Notes under the pieces: model-generated
Database searches by the model: none
Seen by the model: the letters and a program-made list of their open reading frames with translations, nothing else
What the model was told of the DNA's origin: nothing
DNA from: Alphaproteobacteria bacterium
GTDB taxonomy: Bacteria > Pseudomonadota > Alphaproteobacteria > Rhizobiales > Aestuariivirgaceae
NCBI GenBank assembly: GCA_024639035.1
Contig: JAHEJE010000098.1
Span: forward strand, 1 to 9,448
DNA length: 9,448 bases
Direction of reading: 5' to 3'
Program-made: the position numbers and the translations under genes
In this document: positions 7,002 to 9,448 of the stretch, piece by piece
Layout: each line of letters begins with the position of its first letter
Numbering within the stretch: position 1 is the stretch's first letter

Positions 7002-7007
7002 GGGAGG
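7002..7007 (+). promoter_or_regulatory. Shine-Dalgarno sequence supporting the GTG start of fusion C
   Basis: GGGAGG (7002-7007) lies nine bases before GTG at 7017. The next in-frame start, ATG at 7035, has no good purine-rich site nearby. Confidence 0.5.
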
Positions 7008-7016
7008 TCGCGATCG

Positions 7017-8276
7017 GTGGCAGGCTTGCGGGCGATGCAGAACGAACGCTTGATATTCGATGGTTGCGAAGCCGGGCAGAGTTTCCTGCACGCCGGCTGT
7101 CGCGACCTGTCGCTTTGTGTCAAGGCGGCTGAACTTGGCCTGACGGCGAGCGCGTGCACGCTGGAGCGCGATGTCTTGGCCCGCCGTCATGGTGATGCGG
7201 CCGACCGTACCGGCAGCCTTAAGGTTGAGCGGCGCGACCTGGAGCGCCAGGGACTGCAAGGGCGCTTTGACACGGTGTATTGCGGGGCGTACCTGCGCGA
7301 AGCCCGCAATCCGGTCGGGGTGCTGGAAACCCTGATCGCGGCCACCCGGCGGCGGCTGGTGCTGCAACTTGAACTGCGTCAGGCGGAACGCATCAGCCGG
7401 GATCGCAGCCTCATCGGCGGCGATGTCTTGCGCCGCCTGCCGGCGATCTATCTGGCGCCGTGGAAACGCAAGCATGGTGTCGATCAGTCGTTCTATATGA
7501 CCGAAACGGCGGCGGTGGCGCTGCTGAAAACCCTGCGGCAGGACTTTGCCAAGGTCGAGGTGTTCGATGCCGGCGGCCGCAGGCCGTTGATCGTGGCCAG
7601 CAAGCGGCGAATCCGCACCCTGCACATCATCGCCGGAGTGAATGCGATCGGCAAGTCCACGCTTCTCGACAAGCTGCGCAGCGGCGAGAAGTCAGAAGTG
7701 GCCGACGAGATGGCGTTCGATCTGTCCAAGCCGTGGTACTTCACGACCTATGCCCACCTGCTGCGCGAGACCGAGGTGGCGTTCGATTGCCTGGTGGCCC
7801 AGTACAACATCACCGCGCCGCTGGTTCATGGTGCCTTGCATGGCAATCATCACGGGCTGCAGGATCTGATCGAAAGTGCCGACACGGTCGATGTGACGAC
7901 GATGTGGCTGGCGCCGGAGGAACAGCGGGCGCGCTACCATCAGGACCGGGTGCCGGACACGGTGTTCGCCCGCGATCTCTACAACCGGCGCAAGATTGCC
8001 AAGCGGCGCGATGTGCATGGGCGCGAGAACATTGCGCCGAAGGAGAGCTTTCTGCGCGGGCTGTTCTATGTGCGCTCGGCCTACACACGGCGCAAGGCCG
8101 ACCGGTTGCTGTCGATCTACGGCGACCGGCAGACGTATCTGAACATGTACGATGACTGGTTCGATTTTCTCGAGCATATGCCGGCGACGGCCCGGGTGCT
8201 CTATCAGCAGCCGGATTATCATACAGTATCGATTGACGAATGGCGCCGCAGGGAGCTTGGCTCAAATGCCGGCTAG
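7017..8276 (+). CDS. Fusion C: degenerate methyltransferase-like domain + intact P-loop kinase-like domain
   Basis: The third paralog has 419 residues from the GTG at 7017 (ATG at 7035 is the alternative). The N-terminal half follows the methyltransferase pattern but is eroded: motif I reads FLHAGCRDL (23-31), so its Asp is His25 and the last Gly is Leu31. The LCLNVLHH signature of A and B is replaced by VYCGAYLRE, and about 35 residues that precede motif I in A and B are absent. SAM binding is thus unlikely. The C-terminal half has a perfect P-loop GVNAIGKST (207-215) on strand LHIIA. It also has AQYNITAP, with Asn264 where A and B have Asp, TMWLAPEEQRAR, a basic lid-like region (about 318-365) and MYDDWFDFLE (377-386). 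An upstream ATG at 6834 is open in frame but overlaps the fusion B leader and adds residues unlike the paralogs. Probable first gene of an operon with the methyltransferase 27 bases downstream. Confidence 0.78.
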   Translation: MAGLRAMQNERLIFDGCEAGQSFLHAGCRDLSLCVKAAELGLTASACTLERDVLARRHGDAADRTGSLKVERRDLERQGLQGRFDTVYCGAYLREARNPVGVLETLIAATRRRLVLQLELRQAERISRDRSLIGGDVLRRLPAIYLAPWKRKHGVDQSFYMTETAAVALLKTLRQDFAKVEVFDAGGRRPLIVASKRRIRTLHIIAGVNAIGKSTLLDKLRSGEKSEVADEMAFDLSKPWYFTTYAHLLRETEVAFDCLVAQYNITAPLVHGALHGNHHGLQDLIESADTVDVTTMWLAPEEQRARYHQDRVPDTVFARDLYNRRKIAKRRDVHGRENIAPKESFLRGLFYVRSAYTRRKADRLLSIYGDRQTYLNMYDDWFDFLEHMPATARVLYQQPDYHTVSIDEWRRRELGSNAG

Positions 8277-8303
8277 CGTATCCGATTCCAAAAAGGGCTT
8301 TAG

Positions 8304-8945
8304 ATGAGTTTGCTCAACAACGACATGAAGCGCAAGATCAAGAAGGCAGCGCGGATTGCACGGATTAAACCGTTTTATCAGGAGCAGCGCAGCAGCGCTT
8401 TTGCCGACCGCTGGGCGCTGATCGAACCCGAACTTTCACTGCAGGACAGGAGCGTGCTCGACATTGGCTGCAATATCGGCCAGTTCACCTCAAAATGCGC
8501 CGACCGGGGCATGTTCGCCATCGGCATCGATGCCTTCGAGGAGGTCGTTGCGCGGGCGGTGAAAGTGAACCGGGACCGCAGGAACATCGCCTTCGGCTGG
8601 TGCCCCTTGGGCCCGGAGATTGTCGACACACTGCCGCAGACCGACGTCACATTCTGCATGTCGGTGCATCACTACTGGTCGCGCGAACATGGCGAGGATG
8701 TCGCCTGGGAGATGATCGCCCGGATTGCCGGCAAGACCGGAAAGCTGTTCTTCGAGCCGGCGAGTTCATATGTGCGCTATGGCGATCATCAGCCGGAGTT
8801 CCTGGAGAACGACGGACCGTCGATCGACGACTACGTGATGCGTAACTTCAAGCGCATTCTGACGCGGGGGCGCAGCGTAAAGAAACTCGGCGTGACCGCC
8901 TCCATTCGCCAGGAGGCATTCCGGCAACTCTATCTGGTGAGCTAG
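8304..8945 (+). CDS. Class I SAM-dependent methyltransferase, stand-alone
   Basis: The predicted protein has 213 residues. A short basic N-terminus (MKRKIKKAARIARIK) precedes a Rossmann methyltransferase domain. Motif I is VLDIGCNIG (51-59), strand 2 ends in GID with Asp76, and VTFCMSVHHYW (115-125) takes the place of motif IV. KLFFEPAS (147-154) is the strand 5 region. It is distantly like the methyltransferase halves of fusions A and B but lacks any P-loop part. The ATG at 8304 has AAAAAGGG (8290-8297) six bases upstream. The stop codon TAG (8943-8945) directly abuts the ATG of the next gene, so translation is probably coupled. Substrate is unknown. Pairing with a kinase-like gene suggests a glycan or phosphoglycan acceptor, which is inference. 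Confidence 0.85.
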   Translation: MSLLNNDMKRKIKKAARIARIKPFYQEQRSSAFADRWALIEPELSLQDRSVLDIGCNIGQFTSKCADRGMFAIGIDAFEEVVARAVKVNRDRRNIAFGWCPLGPEIVDTLPQTDVTFCMSVHHYWSREHGEDVAWEMIARIAGKTGKLFFEPASSYVRYGDHQPEFLENDGPSIDDYVMRNFKRILTRGRSVKKLGVTASIRQEAFRQLYLVS

Positions 8946-9448
8946 ATGGCGCTTGACCAACTGGATGCCGTGCGCGGGGTCAAGGACTGGAAGAGCGGGC
9001 TCGCCGGCGCCGTCGAGGCGCTGGGTGCCGCCGAAGCGGCCGTGTTCGGTCGGCCGGCTGTGCAACGCAATTACCGGCGCGCCGGGCGGCTGCTGGTGGC
9101 GGCCGACCTGGCCGGAGCAAAAAAGTCCGGGTGGGCGATAAACGGCGATCTCAAGACGGTGCTGCGCGGCATCGGGCACCGGCCGCTGGCCATACAGATT
9201 TCGCTGCTCAAGGCACCGCAACTGACGCTGCCGTGCTCGGCCGACGTGGTTTTGATGAAGGCCCATCTGCGCGGCTTCTATGTGGCCGAGCGGGTGACGA
9301 TCAAGGTGCCGAACCCGGGGCGGGCGACAGCGGCTGCGCGGTTCCGAAACGAGGTGGCGATGCGCATGGCCCTGAACGATACCGCGGAGGTGTTCCTGCC
9401 GGCTCTGCGGGTGCCGGCCGGTGCTTGCGATGCAGATGTCGTGGCCGA
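8946..9448 (+). CDS. Possible protein-kinase-like-fold phosphotransferase, N-terminal part (runs off right edge)
   Basis: The reading frame from ATG at 8946 stays open for 167 codons to the window end. Residues 1-110 are an unrecognised, Ala/Arg/Leu-rich N-terminal region, including the start of a globular domain (RPLAIQISLLKAPQLTLPCSAD, about 79-100). Residues 115-141 look like part of a kinase N-lobe: ERVTIKVPNPGR, whose Lys120 would be the ATP-contacting lysine, then RFRNEVAMRMAL, whose Glu136 would be its salt-bridge partner in helix C. The catalytic HxD and DFG-type motifs would lie outside the window, so the family is a tentative inference. Alternatives are lipopolysaccharide-kinase or aminoglycoside-phosphotransferase types. 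The ATG follows the methyltransferase stop with no gap, strongly suggesting co-translation and a joint function. Confidence 0.6.
   Translation, partial: MALDQLDAVRGVKDWKSGLAGAVEALGAAEAAVFGRPAVQRNYRRAGRLLVAADLAGAKKSGWAINGDLKTVLRGIGHRPLAIQISLLKAPQLTLPCSADVVLMKAHLRGFYVAERVTIKVPNPGRATAAARFRNEVAMRMALNDTAEVFLPALRVPAGACDADVVA

Noticed and set aside
6834..7016. Upstream ATG extension of fusion C
   Set aside because: The ATG lies within the leader of divergent fusion B, the added residues do not match the N-termini of A or B, and a promoter and Shine-Dalgarno sequence fit a start at 7017 better.
6654..7625. Open reading frame of 323 codons on the minus strand
   Set aside because: It overlaps fusion B in another frame and fusion C on the opposite strand, and shows no family motif.

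Overview
The window looks like chromosome of a GC-rich alphaproteobacterium, most likely of the Hyphomicrobiales (Rhizobiales). Three things suggest this: a cytoplasmic multi-PAS histidine kinase with a PleC/DivJ/PdhS-type H-box, a phasin with an upstream site resembling a PhaR (polyhydroxyalkanoate regulator) operator, and a tRNA-His that encodes no G-1 and carries a G1:U72 pair with A73, a signature of this class. Species cannot be fixed from the sequence alone.

Layout. (1) 1-2224, minus strand: a partial sensor histidine kinase. Its ATP-binding domain continues beyond the left edge. (2) 2225-2485: a divergent intergenic region with a convincing phasin promoter and an overlapping palindromic operator. 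(3) 2486-2947, plus strand: a phasin, followed by a strong intrinsic terminator (2979-3006). (4) 3099-3175: tRNA-His(GTG) with its own probable promoter. (5) 3200-9448: a block of probable glycan-modification genes in mixed orientation. It holds a GT8-like glycosyltransferase (minus), fusion A (plus, methyltransferase + P-loop domain), fusion B (minus, same architecture), fusion C (plus, same architecture), a stand-alone class I methyltransferase (plus), and the start of a gene with a possible protein-kinase-like N-lobe (plus, runs off the right edge). Fusion C, the methyltransferase and the kinase-like gene form a probable operon, with a 27-base gap and then directly abutting stop and start codons.

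The most interesting part is the trio of fusion paralogs, 420, 421 and 419 residues with the preferred starts. Each joins an N-terminal SAM-methyltransferase-like domain to a C-terminal P-loop NTPase/kinase-like domain. A keeps the hallmark motifs of both halves. B keeps the methyltransferase motifs but has lost the P-loop lysine and serine/threonine. C keeps a perfect P-loop but has lost the SAM-binding motif and the start of the methyltransferase domain. This complementary decay suggests sub-functionalised or mutually dependent proteins. With the adjacent glycosyltransferase and the abutting methyltransferase/kinase-like pair, whose domain order recalls the O-antigen chain terminator WbdD, I infer a locus that phosphorylates and/or methylates a surface polysaccharide. 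That function is a hypothesis from domains and context only.

No gene-free stretch exceeds 300 bases. I saw no CRISPR array, insertion sequence, integrase or obvious pseudogene.
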